Shown: piece after piece, positions 1 to 10,899 of the stretch | Position numbering within the stretch: position 1 is the stretch's first letter | Layout of the letters: each line of letters begins with the position of its first letter | NCBI GenBank assembly: GCA_018340805.1 | Contig: JACMZG010001913.1 | Span: forward strand, 5,442,208 to 5,506,207 | Source of the DNA: Microvelia longipes | Lineage: Eukaryota > Arthropoda > Insecta > Hemiptera > Veliidae | Direction of reading: 5' to 3' | Length of the DNA stretch: 64,000 bases | Notes under the pieces: generated by a model | What the model was told of the DNA's origin: nothing | The model's database searches: none | What the model saw: only the letters and a program-made list of their open reading frames with translations | Translations under genes and position numbers: made by a program

Positions 1-1
1 C

Positions 2-766
2 CATCCAAAACCATATTACAAAGCCATCATTCAACATAGTGTGCTTACAGATGGAAGTGAAGTAAAGTCCAAACTGAAATCTTATATAAACCCTAGCGAA
101 CTTAAAGTAGGAATAACCAATCTAAAAGCAATAAAAGATGGGAAAATTTTGATCCAATCAGACAAAGAATCTGACATTATTGCTATTTGTCAGGAAATAA
201 ATAAAACCCCTAACTTTAAAGCAGTAATTACTAAAAGATACCTCCCAAGACTTATTTTGTATAATATCCCTGATGAAATAACTTTAGAAAATTGTTGTAA
301 AATAATTGAAGACCAAAATCGTGAATTAATTTTAGACAATGAATCAATTAAACCAAAGACTATAATAGTTAACAAAAAACTTAACATAAGAAATCTAATA
401 ATAGAAGTAACGCCCTCTTTAAGAAAAAAATTCTTACGATCAAAAATTAAAATGATGTGGAGCCTCTGTAAATGTGCGGACCACGTATTAGTTAATAGAT
501 GTTTTCATTGTTCCAAATTTCATCACAAGGCTGATCAATGTAACAATAAAGACAAATTACCCATTTGTCCTATATGTTCTGAACAACACTTATTAAAAGA
601 TTGTAAATGCAATGAAGAGGCTTTCCGTTGTATTAACTGTATGTCCTATAACAAATTTGCCTCCCAGGAGAAAAAAATAAACGAACGTCACACAGCCATT
701 GACAAACGGTGTCCATGTTACCAAATGTGTGTCATACAAATACAACAAGATACGCAATATGAATAA
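2..766 (+). CDS. LINE ORF1 protein (nucleic-acid-binding, zinc knuckles), 5'-partial
   Basis: This is the gag-like ORF1 of the LINE, which binds the element RNA. The frame is already open at base 2, so the true start is upstream of the window; the GTG at 41 is only an internal codon. The first ~100 residues read like the RRM-like region of insect LINE ORF1 proteins. The C-terminal part has a CCHC knuckle of spacing C-x2-C-x4-H-x4-C (CFHC...H...C, about 507-542), a second with C-x2-C-x3-H-x4-C (CPIC...H...C, about 565-603) and a third, looser C-x2-C...H...C cluster up to about 715. The stop TAA at 764-766 overlaps the ORF2 start (ATG at 759) in the string ATGAATAA. The frame is uninterrupted over 254 codons, unlike ORF2. 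Confidence 0.88.
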   Translation, partial: HPKPYYKAIIQHSVLTDGSEVKSKLKSYINPSELKVGITNLKAIKDGKILIQSDKESDIIAICQEINKTPNFKAVITKRYLPRLILYNIPDEITLENCCKIIEDQNRELILDNESIKPKTIIVNKKLNIRNLIIEVTPSLRKKFLRSKIKMMWSLCKCADHVLVNRCFHCSKFHHKADQCNNKDKLPICPICSEQHLLKDCKCNEEAFRCINCMSYNKFASQEKKINERHTAIDKRCPCYQMCVIQIQQDTQYE

Positions 767-1430
767 TTTGAACCATCAACTTAATATCCACTGTATACAA
801 GTAAATCTACAGAAAAAGAAAAGCCACCTATGCATTAAGTCACCATCTTGAAAATAAAGGTATTCATATTGCTTTTATTCAAGAGCCATACACCATTAAA
901 AATAAAATAGCTGGATTTCCGAACACGTACAGAATTCTCGAAGTAGGTATTGAAAATAAAATAAGAGCGGGTATTATTTTAACTAATCCAAATATTGTTT
1001 CAATCATAAACACTGAAATGTCAAATGAAGATATGGTATGGGTGAATTTAAAAATTAACACTTTTACATTTTGGGCTGCCAGTATTTATTTAGATAAAAA
1101 GAAAAATATTTTAGAAGATATAGACAAAATCGAAAAAAATCTATCAAAAATAAAAAATAAATTACTACTTTGTTTAGATAGCAATGCAAGAAATGTATCA
1201 TGGTTTGATAGGATAACAGATCAAAGAGGAAAATTATTTGAAGATTTTATAGCTAGTAATAATTTACACTTTCTCAACACAGATTTACAGATACCACTTT
1301 CGAAACAATAAGGGCTAGTAGCAATCCTGATCTGACAATAGTTAATTATTCAATGGTAAATTACATACATGACTGGGGTATAGATGAAGAAGACAGCCTC
1401 TCAGACCATAAGTATTTGACTTTTTCGCTA
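759..1430 (+). pseudogene. ORF2 segment: AP-type endonuclease domain
   Basis: This is the apurinic-endonuclease-like domain that nicks the target for reverse transcription. Recognisable blocks are the N-terminal IQVNLQK (about 795-815), the metal-binding QEPY (about 880-892), the SIYLD strand (about 1083-1097), LLCLDSNARN with W after it (about 1162-1205), PDLTIVN (about 1328-1348) and the terminal SDHKYLTF (about 1400-1424). These correspond to the conserved N, E, Y, D-x-N, D and S-D-H positions of the family, so all key catalytic residues seem present. The reading changes frame twice inside the domain (near 820 and near 1310). Confidence 0.88.
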
Positions 1431-2012
1431 AGATTACAAACCACAAATAACAATCAAATATTTAACAACAAATTTATTCTTAAAAAAGCTGACTGGGACA
1501 AATTCAAAATTGAGATGCTTAAAAAATTTGCAGAAGTTTTAAAGTGTAAAACTACAAATGAAGAAGATATGATAAGACATCTAATTTCATGCCGAGATAT
1601 TGAAATAACAGTGGAGTCTCTAAACTCAGCCTTAACATCCGCTTGCAAAAAATCAATGCCTCGTCAAAAGAGATCATTTAATAAAACAAGAAAAAAGTTC
1701 CTTGGTGTCTGAAACCATAGAAAACATGAGAAAAAAAGTGAGAGAAGCAAGGAGAAAATATCAGAAAACTAAAACAGATGAAGAATTAAGGACTACTCGG
1801 AAAGCATTATTCTATAGATTACAAAAACAATATAAAGCACTAATTGAACAAGCAAAGCAAGACTCGTGGAAAGATTTTTGCACCAATACTTCAAATCCTT
1901 GGAAAACTGCTTATAGAGCCGCTGCAAATAAAAACAAGTCCGCACAAATCCTTACAACTTTGCAACGGAAAGATGGCACATTTACCGAAGGAATAATACT
2001 ATACAAGAATTA

Positions 2013-3280
2013 ATGAATAAATTTTTACCAAAAGATGACCCGAGTACTGATAATACTTTTCATAGCAATCTTAGGAAAGAAATGTTCACAAAATCAACAA
2101 GTCCAATTCACGATCCTCCTTTTACTACATTCGAAATTAAATCAGCTTTATCTAGAACTCCTAACGGCAAGGCACCAGGAGAAGACGGCATCTCAAACGA
2201 AATTTTGAAAAAAGCTTTTGACTGTATTCCAAAATTCTTTTCAGCTTTATACAATGAATGCTTCAAAAGAGGGATATTTCCGAAATGCTGGAAAATATCA
2301 TCTATAATAGCAATCCAAAAACCTGGAAAAGAACATATAAAAACTGCAGGAAAGTACCGACCTATAAGCTTATTATCATGTTTAGCTAAACTTTTTGAAA
2401 GACTAATGATTGATAGGATCATGCATTACCTTTACTCGCATAATTTACTGAGCCAAAACCAGTTCGGTTTCCGACCACAAACTAATACTACAGATGCTAT
2501 TACAAAAGTTAAACATTTTGTTGAAAGTAATTTGAAAATACATATGCGAGTAGCTTTAGTTTCTCTTGATGTAGAAGGTGCTTTTGATGCTGCTTGGTGG
2601 CCTATGATTATTCATCGTCTCAAAACATTAAACTGTCCAGCCAATTTAATAACACTAGTTCAATCATATTTTAAAGACCGATCTTGTAAATTAACCATAG
2701 ATTCCTTTTGTAAAATTGACAGCCCAACTTGTGGATGTCCACAAGGATCTTGCAGCTCTCCGGGATTTTGGAATATCCAATATGATTCATTACTTCACCT
2801 TTCATTACCCCCAAATTGTTATGGCATTGCTTTTGCTGATGACTATCTGCTCTTAGTTGCGGCTAAACCGAAGAAGAATTAGAAGTAGTGACAAATGAAG
2901 CTTTAAGGCAAATTAACACTTGGGCAAATCAAAACAAATTGTCATTCAGTAAGGATAAATCCAAATTACTTTACATTACTAGGAAAAAGAAAAGAAATTT
3001 GAACATATATTTAGACACGACTAAATTGAAATCCGAAAATTATTTAAAATATTTAGGTGTATACTTGACTGAAAATTGGACATGGAGAAAACATATTCAG
3101 ACATCAACTTCTAAAATTCAATCTTTTATCCATATATTATCTAGATCAGCCAAATTAAATTGGGGACTGGGATGTAAATCACTCAAAATTATATACGATG
3201 GAGCCTTTTTGCCGATGATTTCCTATGCTGCCCCAATCTGGATAGAAGGTTTACAAGTTAGGAAACATGAAAAAAATTAG
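2013..3280 (+). pseudogene. ORF2 segment: reverse transcriptase domain
   Basis: This is the RNA-directed DNA polymerase of the LINE. It starts with a spacer, then NGKAPGEDGI (RT block 0/1, about 2163-2192), KYRPISLL (about 2354-2377), NQFGFRP (about 2458-2478), VSLDVEGAFDAAWW with the first catalytic Asp (about 2558-2600), CPQGSCSSPG (about 2737-2766) and AFADDYLLL with the two catalytic Asp (about 2830-2856). The thumb follows after a frame change at about 2880 and contains YLKYLGVYL (about 3040-3066). The AFDAAWW form is typical of the R1/LOA/I group. All three metal-binding Asp are intact. The 289-codon block 2013-2882 is the longest unbroken piece. Confidence 0.93.
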
Positions 3281-3529
3281 AACTTGCCAACGATTATTAG
3301 CATTACGCATAATAAAAGGATACCGCACCATCTCTCATGAAGCATCCTGTGTCTTAGCTAATATTCTTCCAATCCATCTACAACTAAATCAAGAACTCGA
3401 CCACTACAATGTAGTACAAGGAAAAACTGTAGATTGGATAAATAGTGAAGACTTGGAACATGCCACTAAATTCAAGTTCTGGCCTCATCCAGCTTATTGT
3501 GTTGAAACTCTATTAACTGAAAATCAAAA

Positions 3530-4338
3530 TGACAACGATTTCACAGTCACCATCTATACCGATGGCAGTAAAAGTGACAAAGGAGTAGGGTGTGCTTTTG
3601 TAGCATACTCTGGTCCTCAAGTCACTTTCACTGCTCAATATAGACTTTCAACACAGTGCACCAACTATCAAGCAGAACAAGTCGCAATTCTAAAAGCATT
3701 AGAATGGTTGCATCAAAGGAATGAAGCAAACTGCAAATACGTCATAAGAACTGACAGCCAATCAACTCTAGACACTCTTAATAGCTGGAACCATTCCCCA
3801 TTAATAATGCAAATAAGAAACATGATACATGCTATGTCAGAATCCATAAACATTATTCAATTGGGTAAAAGCACATAGCGGTATACCAGGAAACGAAGAA
3901 GCTGATTCTTTAGCCAAAGCCGCTAGTGAGGATGAAACTTTGCCTATTATATACGCCTCTTACCCAAAATCTGTTTTGAAATTTGTATCTAGACAAAAAC
4001 AAGTAATGAAATGGAATACAGAATGGCAAAATTGTTCAAACGGTAAAGTCACCAAACAGTTCTTCCCCACTATCAGTGAAAGAATAAAATTTGGCCAATG
4101 GAACCACTCTTTTAAATTAACAATGATTTTATCTGGACATGGAAAATTTAATAGTTATCTTAACCGATTCAAATTGTCAGATACCAATAGCTGCAAATGT
4201 AACATTCAGATAGAACAAACAGTAGAACATCTAATAAATGACTGTCCTTTACTCGACAGAGAAAGGTTACCTCTTCTCCAACACATTATGTCTTTGGGAT
4301 TCAATTGGCCCCTTCCATGTCAAACAATTATTGCATAA
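3530..4338 (+). pseudogene. ORF2 segment: RNase H and C-terminal Cys/His motif
   Basis: RNase H degrades the RNA of the RNA-DNA hybrid. The blocks are IYTDGSKSDKGVGCAF (first catalytic Asp, about 3552-3600), a conserved Glu in YQAEQVAILKAL (about 3666-3705), RTDSQSTL (second Asp, about 3749-3772) and, after a frame change near 3865, KAHSGIPGNEEADSLA (His and last Asp, about 3868-3918). A terminal cluster CKC...VEHLINDC (about 4193-4246) is the Cys/His motif common at the end of these polyproteins. The stop is TAA at 4336-4338. All four RNase H catalytic positions are present. Confidence 0.9.
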
Positions 4339-4750
4339 AGACATCTAGGAAAAATTCCTAAAATTCATTGAAGAAATAAATTTTGATGACTTACTTTCAA
4401 ATAAAGTAATTTAAATTCACTAACCATAACATCATTTAAAGAAGATATCACGATTTTAATTTAAATTTTAAAAATTTAATCGGACTTAAAAGAAACAAAA
4501 TTTGAAGTATTTACTACTGAAACAACGGAAAAATCAGTATGTTGGAATTAACATTTTCGAAGATCATTTTAACAAGATAAAGTTTCAAGATAAAAAGAAA
4601 TAATAAATTACAAGAAATACGGAGATTAAAAACAAACAAAGTGTTTAAAATGCATGTAGTACATATGTGGAACATGCTAAAATATACGGCCCATCAGTAG
4701 GGATACTACTGAGGGGAAACAGAAAAAAAAAAAAAAAAAAAAAAAAAAAA
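4339..4750 (+). other. LINE 3' untranslated region and poly(A) tail
   Basis: About 380 AT-rich bases follow the ORF2 stop and end in GAGGGGAAACAG plus 28 A residues (4723-4750). This is the 3' end of the element on the + strand. I see no clear AATAAA within 40 bases of the tail. Confidence 0.85.
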
Positions 4751-4983
4751 GTGCATTGATTGCGTATACGCCTGCGCATTGATTGATGCGTATACATCAT
4801 GCGTATACATCCATAAACTATACTATTTATTCTAGGTTAATTAATGAAGTCCGGTAGATTTTTTTTTTTAGATTAGATTGATTAGTAGATTAAATGAGTA
4901 TCTTTATATGCTGTTTGGTAGAGTCCCCACTGTACCTGGGGTTTCTTATTTTTTTCTTTTCTTTTTTTTTTTCTTCTTCTTTT

Positions 4984-5097
4984 AGCGAATTTTTGGGAAA
5001 AAATTCGCTAATGGGATAGGCGTCATGGCGGAATTCGAACCTCGGACCACGACACAAATCCGTTTCAGAGGTCCCTAATGACGAAAAAAATTTTCGC

Positions 5098-5148
<51 letters not shown>

Positions 5149-5345
5149 TATATGTATTTCTAGACACTTTCTTGTAAACACTCTATCTTTCGAACGGATT
5201 AATATTTTTTAACCAAACTTGGTACAAAAATCAACCTTGGGGAGGACACGAACCCTATTGAAAACCAGGTTTTTGTGACGTCATTAACCCGTTTGCTGAG
5301 TCAGCGAAATTTTAAAAAAATCAGCAAAATTCAGGGTTAATATTT
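4984..5345 (+). repeat. Family W copy with internal (AT)n array
   Basis: The copy starts with GCGAATTTTT...AAAAAATTCGCTAATGGG and GGCGTCATGGCGGAA, runs into an (AT)n array at 5105-5153 and continues with CTTGGTACAAAAATCAA and GTGACGTCATTAACC. The same order in reverse is found at 46620-46920, and parts occur at 17632-17690, 27470-27560 and 57950-58050. Confidence 0.6.
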
Positions 5346-5388
5346 TTTGCCGCGAAAAAGGTCAATATTTATGTTTTTTGAGACGCTG

Positions 5389-5735
5389 AATCGAATGAAA
5401 CCGGTCCGAAGTCGATACGACTACTCTAAGTGACCTAAAAATCGAAAAAACCATTGTAAATTACCAAAACCAAAATTTAGGTCGATAAAAATAAATTTCG
5501 AGTAGGGTGTCGTTTTCTATGTAATTTTGGCGCTGAATCGAATGAAACCGGTCCGAAGACGATACGACCACTTAAAGTTACCAAAAAGTCGAAAAAACCA
5601 CAAAAAATATAGAAAACCAACATTACGGTCGTTGAAATTAAATTTCGAGTAGGGTGTCGTTTTCAATGTTTTTTGGGCCTCTGAGTTGAATAGCAGTGGT
5701 CCGGAGTCAATACGACCACTTAAACTCAGGGTACC
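5389..5735. repeat. Tandem repeat, ~148-bp unit, 2.3 copies
   Basis: Units start at 5389, 5536 and about 5686, each with GAATGAAACCGGTCCGAAG, CGATACGACCACTTAAAG and a shared end AAATTTCGAGTAGGGTGTCG. Copies differ by point changes and short indels. A degraded relative may lie at about 51715-51850. Confidence 0.75.
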
Positions 5736-6080
5736 TGGGTTCACATCCTGGAAAGGTCAATAATTTTTATCGTTTTTTTTTTACTAAATATAAGTTTACA
5801 ACTAGAAAATAATTCTGGCGCGGTGTTCCACATGTCGGGCGAATTTCCTTTGGATGCGAGCTCTCAAACCCAGAGTACCTGGGTTCAAATCCTAGTAGGA
5901 CAATAATTTTTTATCGTTTTTTTACCTAATATAAGTTTACAACTAAAAATAATTCTGGCGCGGTGGTCCGCATGTCGGGCGAATTTCCTTTGGATGCGTG
6001 TTTCCGTGCTTTTACATTATATAAGTTTACAACTAGTAAAATAAATAATCCGGCGCGGTGGTCGCTGTCGGGCGAAGGAA
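5728..6080 (+). repeat. Tandem repeat, ~133-bp unit with tRNA-like box B
   Basis: Two full units and one partial unit each carry TATAAGTTTACAACTA, TCTGGCGCGGTGGTCC and CATGTCGGGCGAATTTCC. Units 1 and 2 also have ACCTGGGTTCAAATCCT, a good match to the pol III box B, and TGGCGCGGTGG resembles box A. A tRNA-derived SINE ancestor is possible, but the A-to-B spacing (~75 bases) is longer than in a tRNA. Single related pieces occur at about 36775-36830 and 51486-51545. Confidence 0.55.
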
Positions 6081-6342
6081 ATGCGCTAAAACCTTTAAAG
6101 ATAACTGACTAAGCTTAAAGATAAGTAACTAATCTTTAAACTAGTGCAAATAATAGTACGTACTTCTAATTTTAGAGGCATAGTTTTGTACAACAACTGG
6201 ATGATTATGCGCATTTCCTTTGGAAAATACAGACAAAATGAGTTACGAGCAGTGCTTGACAATTGAGTAACTGCTTAGGTTCTAAAGCATGAACCGGAAC
6301 CACGCAATGGGCATGGTTCTTGCATAAGCAAGAAATGGGTTG

Positions 6343-6405
6343 TTTAGCACGGAAACACGCATCCAAAGGAAATTCGCCCGACATGCGGACCACCGCGCCA
6401 GAATT
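6343..6405 (-). repeat. Inverted copy of the 133-bp repeat end
   Basis: This stretch is the reverse complement of 5950-6013 with almost no change over about 60 bases (CATCCAAAGGAAATTCGCCC and GCGGACCACCGCGCCAGAAT). The two arms and their ~330-base spacer could fold as a stem. Confidence 0.7.
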
Positions 6406-6447
6406 TTTTATCTACAGGACTGAAGTCTTCATTAATTAACCTAGAAT

Positions 6448-7329
6448 TTAATTCTTAACAGTCCAATAACTATTTTGTTAATTATACAATTTATATGTAT
6501 GTATACATAAACTATACTATTTTATGTACAAACTATACTATTTTGTATGTATAATCAACTATTTAATGTATAATCAAACTATACTATTTATGTATGTATA
6601 CATAATATACTATTTTATGTATGTATACATAAACTATACAAATTAAACTATCTCAATGCAAAATTAATTATAAACATACCTAGTATAATAAATAAACTTG
6701 CTAGCCAGCGTTTCCGGAATCGCTAGAAGGCCTAGTTCTGCAAAATTGTAGGAAGTCGTAGTCATGTCTTACGCGCAGAAATTACAGTTGTTTTTACTTT
6801 TTGTTTAATGCTTGGGTAATTTTTGGGTAGAAGCGCGGGACATATTGGACCTCCAATATTGATGTGGTTAATTCGAGTTATTTTACCTAGGGGACTGTGT
6901 ATATACACCGAACCGAGATCTTCTTAGAGTTATCCAACTCTATCTCTAATTCTCTCTCAAATACTCAACATAATTCTGTTTCTACCTTATACCTTATTAG
7001 TGTTAGAGTAATTGTGTATGTGTTTTATTATGGTTAATTGATTGGAATTTTTGAGTAATACGTATGTTATAAACTTAAGACTTGATCAAATTAACCTAGT
7101 TTAATATTCTACAATTATTGTATATAGACTATTTCTTTATTATTTTTCTATTTTTAATTTTAATTCGATTTTAAATTTTAATTTAATAAAACATTTACAG
7201 ATTTAAAAAATACATAATTATAAAGACAAACTTCTTTAACAAGTAATTATAAATCAGAAATTTCTACTATATCTTCTTAAAACTAAAATATTTCCGAGCA
7301 TATACATTATATAGTTTAAAAAATCCGGT
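6448..7329. other. AT-rich spacer, no gene
   Basis: At 6485-6645 the string TATGTATACATAAACTATAC recurs about five times. The rest is AT-rich with no open frame that resembles a protein, no tRNA fold and no clear element ends. Confidence 0.6.
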
Positions 7330-7720
7330 ACAGGTACCCGGTACTTTTCCCCATTACATTGCATTCACTACACTCATCCTCCCTGCTTCGGACTCGCTTC
7401 GCTCGTCGTCAGCAATACAGTTCACCAAAATTATACTGCAAAATGCCTTCAGACTCGCTTCGCTCGTCTTCATATAGTAAATGCGTCCGTATCCTTCTCA
7501 CGCTCAATGCTACTTAATTTTTATCATCCAACAAAAATCATAGATATACTTGTCGTATTGAAACGAAACTTTGTGAACTTATTTATTAGGTAATGGTGTA
7601 CACATGTATGTACATTTTTGAGTTAAAATAAATTTTAAATCAATTAGATTGTTTTATCCCATTCTTTGAATTTTTTTAAAAACATTCACAAGTCATTCAA
7701 ATTGCTATGAGAACTAAATA
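7330..7720 (-). repeat. Family R copy (high-copy unclassified repeat)
   Basis: Shared landmarks, in this orientation, are GGTACCCGGTACTTTTCC, GGACTCGCTTCGCTCGTC (twice), CAATGCTACTTAATTTTTAT, AAAATCATAGATATACTTGT, CGTATTGAAACGAAACTT, ATTAGGTAATGGTGTACAC and CACAAGTCATTCAA. The same order recurs at 15890, 20024, 21945 and, on the other strand, at 50420 and 58615. Confidence 0.75.
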
Positions 7721-8766
7721 TTTAAAATATTAAGTTTCTATAGAGCGGTGTGGACCTCTGTTATCTGTTCTTGTAAAGGAATCATTACTCTGAGCAAAGC
7801 TTTTAGAATAGTTATACAGAATAGCTGTTTTGAATAATTTACAATATAATAATAAAAATAGCTCTAAATATTTGATTAATTTATTTACAATTATTGTTTT
7901 AAAGTAAAATCCTGCTAGCACATAAGCTTAAGTCTAGTCCGTGGCTACTTTTACCCTTGATTTTTATTCCCAATTTATCATGGTTAGTCTTTATAATGAA
8001 ATTGAGTATAATAGAAATACGTTTTTAAAAATCGTTTACTCTTTGAGTTTATAATATATTTGTTATACATTTTTAAATGATTGGTTTTAAATAAAATTGT
8101 ATTGTATGAATTAATATAAATATATACATACATACGTGTATATATATTATATATATATATTATATATAATATAATATATATATATATATATTATATATAT
8201 TAATAAATAAATTATTGAATATTCTAATTGATTTAGACCTAGAATATGAACTTGTTAATCAGGGTTCTCTTTAAGAGGACCCCGCGCTTTAAATCTGATT
8301 ATTGTACGAAAAAAATTAATTATGTTCTATGTTGCGATAAATCGATGTATGGCTCGTTACTTAGACAAGGTTGGTGTAAAAGACTGTTTTAAGCTCCTAC
8401 CGTACTCTAGTTGCTAGTGACACATCTATTTCTTATAATTCCAATAAAAGAGTTAACTTTACTTACCTACTTACCTTACACCTGGAACCTGACACCTACA
8501 CCTTTATCCTTCGAAATTCTTCACAACATAAGTATTTATTTATTATGACGAGTTGTAAATCAGGTTTTCATTTGTAGCGATTTGGCCTTGTAAACGTGTT
8601 TTATGTCCCAAGGGACGTTAAACACATATTTACGTTCCTAGGGACGTAAACAGAGTGCAGTGGCTATATAGTCATCTATGCCGAGTAAAATCAAAGCCAC
8701 AGAAAAATTCTAAATATGTAAATATATTAATATAAATATATATATATATATATATATAATATATAT

Positions 8767-8811
<45 letters not shown>

Positions 8812-8877
8812 GTTTTAATGTTTTAATATATAAGTTTAATTTAATTTAATTTTAAAAATTCTAAATTATGTAATAAA

Positions 8878-8926
<49 letters not shown>

Positions 8927-9354
8927 ATATATATAATGTTTTAAATGTTATGCCCAAAATTGTGTTTTAATAATGTCAATGTGTTTAGATATGTTATCCA
9001 TCCTTTCAGAATATATATGTATTAGGTAAGAGTGTAAAATCTGATGAGAGTAAAAGGTAAAATCTTAAACGGGATATTGGTACAAATGTGAGCGGATCCC
9101 ATACCGAATGATCAACAGCAACAGCTCTTGCGATATGATGACGTTCAACCCGGGATTAGAAGGAAATTTAGCAATAACGGACGTCTCAGGCATTCACGCC
9201 TTACCTGTAAAACCTGTATCTTGCATATCTACCAATACATTGACAGGGTGATTCTCATGATGAAATCCAGACTTCTGACTAGAACTATGACATAGAGCAG
9301 TGGTTCGTACTGACCGCGACCCCTGTCTCTACAAAACAGTATTTAGCCCTATTT
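7721..9354. other. AT-rich spacer with three (AT)n arrays
   Basis: (AT)n arrays lie at about 8137-8202, 8731-8808 and 8879-8936. A small inverted pair AAGGGACGTTAAAC / GTTCCTAGGGACGTAAAC sits near 8608-8650. I see no gene in this stretch. Confidence 0.6.
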
Positions 9355-9394
9355 GTGTGTGTGGTGTGTGTGGTGTGTGTATGTATATATATAT

Positions 9395-9425
<31 letters not shown>

Positions 9426-9530
9426 TAATATATATATATATACATACACACACATACATATACATATACATACACAATAATATATATATTTAATATACAT
9501 ACACATTATATATATTATATATATATATAT
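9355..9530. repeat. Compound (GTGT)/(AT)n microsatellite
   Basis: GTGTGTGTGGTGTGTG leads into (AT)n with interspersed (AC)n up to about 9530. Reading frames here are artefacts of the repeat. Confidence 0.9.
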
Positions 9531-9867
9531 ATTAACACCAAAAATTCGATTTCGAAGGCTTTATCGAATCACAAATAAACCTCGATACCTCGATCAGTCT
9601 TATTAATGTCCACAACTTTATAGTTTATGAAATGTGTAATGACGTCAGTAAGCTAAATAATGATGTTTTAGAATGAATATAAACGGAGTCCACCGTAAAA
9701 GAACGAAACAATAAAAGTCTCACCACAGTTAAGGGTCGATTCATTTCAAGTGATCCAGTGATGTTGCTCGAAAAAAATAAAATTGATAATTTTTCTCTGT
9801 GTTTGGTCCTACCCATAGGTAGGTTCAAAACGCTAGTGTTATTTTTTCTATAGACTCCTTGATTTAA
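9531..9867. other. Spacer, no feature recognised
   Basis: The base composition is ordinary AT-rich. I see no reliable open frame, no repeat shared with the rest of the window and no RNA fold. Confidence 0.5.
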
Positions 9868-9990
9868 AATACGGCCTTTCGGCCCGTAGCCGCTACGCGG
9901 CCCTCTCGCGCTTCGCGCCTCGTCCGCCCACGGCGTCGGCCACCGGGCCGCTTCGCGGCCCGGGCCTCTCCCTGTTGCCGCTCTGCGGCC
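9868..9990. repeat. GC-rich cluster of small perfect hairpins
   Basis: About 120 bases of roughly 70% G+C stand out in an AT-rich window. It is a run of short palindromes with 3-5 base loops: GGCCTTTCGGCC, CGTAGCCGCTACG, GCGCTTCGCGC, GGGCCGCTTCGCGGCCC and GCCGCTCTGCGGC. A further one, CCGCTTCGCGG, is at about 10080. Function is unknown. Confidence 0.75.
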
Positions 9991-10899
9991 ACATTGGTTG
10001 TTGGTTTGTATATGTTGTTCTTTTTACAATGGCATTTTGCCATGTATCTAGCGAATTTTCACAGCCTTTCCCACACAGCCCGCTTCGCGGCCTGAGGAGG
10101 CTTGCTCACAAATTTGATTTTTGCTAATTGAGATTATCATACTCTATTATTAATAGTATCTATATATTAAAATTAAGAAGCATATTGTGCCGCAATAGCG
10201 CAACAATCGTCACGGAATTCATTCTAGCTACACAAATTTAAAGTCAGACAGCTTTAACTTTCACAGAGTTTTATTGGTATAAGTATCGATACGAAGAAGG
10301 AACAAATGTAACATAAATCGTTCCGTTTTCGCGAACAATAATCGAACAAGAACCAGTAAAAAACCCATTTGAACCCTGGTTAGAACCCGTAAATGAATAT
10401 TTTACCGTCTAAACAAATAAATCTTGAAACGAATCGAAAAACTAGAATAAAAATACGTCAAACATAATTCTTTCCTGACAGTGTTGTCCAAAACAAAAAT
10501 TACAAAAAAACAAAACAAATAATAGATAAAAATAAAACTAGCGGCGGCCGCGACAATTATAAACAAAATATATTCATGATTTTTGTTTTAAAAAATAAAA
10601 AGCCGTTTTCGTCACTTAGAATTGTCCGATTGAGCTGAAACCGTTTTAGAATGACTTCGACCATATAAAGACTACTTCAGGTTCTTCCGCTTTACGGGGC
10701 CTGCTTAGCTTGGCGTGGTTTAGTGGAAGCCATTTTTGACCTGTCTCTCTCTGGACAGTAGGCTTCTAACAGGATGGAGCAAGAGGTAGAGGCCCTTTTT
10801 ATACTATATCACCACCCTCTAACACTACTGAACCCAACAATATTGTACGAGTCTTTGACCTAGACGTATACATATATACAAGATTATATATATATGTAT
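9991..10899. other. Spacer, no gene recognised
   Basis: Apart from the single GC hairpin near 10080, this is AT-rich sequence without a credible open frame or a repeat I could match elsewhere in the window. Confidence 0.5.

Larger units (their letters stand above)
759..4338 (+). pseudogene. LINE ORF2 polyprotein (endonuclease-RT-RNase H), frameshifted
   Basis: This is the catalytic polyprotein of the LINE, read in pieces. It opens at ATG 759 inside the ORF1 stop. The frame changes near 815-832 (endonuclease continues in the frame of 832-1311), at about 1305-1320 (continues 1320-1712), at about 1700 (1702-2013), at about 2010 (2013-2882), at about 2880 (2870-3280), at about 3270 (3267-3878) and at about 3865 (to 4338). 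Joined conceptually, the order is endonuclease, linker, RT, thumb with a KYLGV motif, RNase H and a terminal Cys/His cluster, which is the full-length arrangement for this group. Every break is a small indel and protein similarity resumes at once on both sides. This suggests one intact ancestral ORF or sequencing indels rather than long decay. Confidence 0.92.
1..4750 (+). mobile_element. Non-LTR retrotransposon (LINE), I/R1/LOA group, 5' end outside the window
   Basis: A LINE fills the first 4.75 kb. In order it holds an ORF1 with zinc knuckles, an ORF2 with AP endonuclease, reverse transcriptase, RNase H and a C-terminal zinc-binding motif, a 3' untranslated stretch and a pure A run at 4723-4750. 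The RNase H after the RT and the RT block with AFDAAWWP and FADD place it in the I/R1/LOA group of insect and spider LINEs; I cannot choose the clade by eye. The 5' end lies left of base 1. No target-site duplication can be tested for that reason. ORF2 is broken by at least six frame changes but has few true nonsense codons, so it is either a young copy or a good copy read with indel errors. Confidence 0.93.
4751..6447. repeat. Composite repeat block bracketed by an inverted repeat
   Basis: The stretch TTCTAGGTTAATTAATGAAG (4829-4848) recurs inverted at about 6425-6447, so the 1.6 kb between them may be one element. Inside lie a copy of the (AT)n-bearing family, a 148-bp tandem repeat and a 133-bp tandem repeat (listed separately). 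No coding capacity is seen. Just after the LINE tail, 4751-4810 has short repeats of GCGTATAC. Confidence 0.45.
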
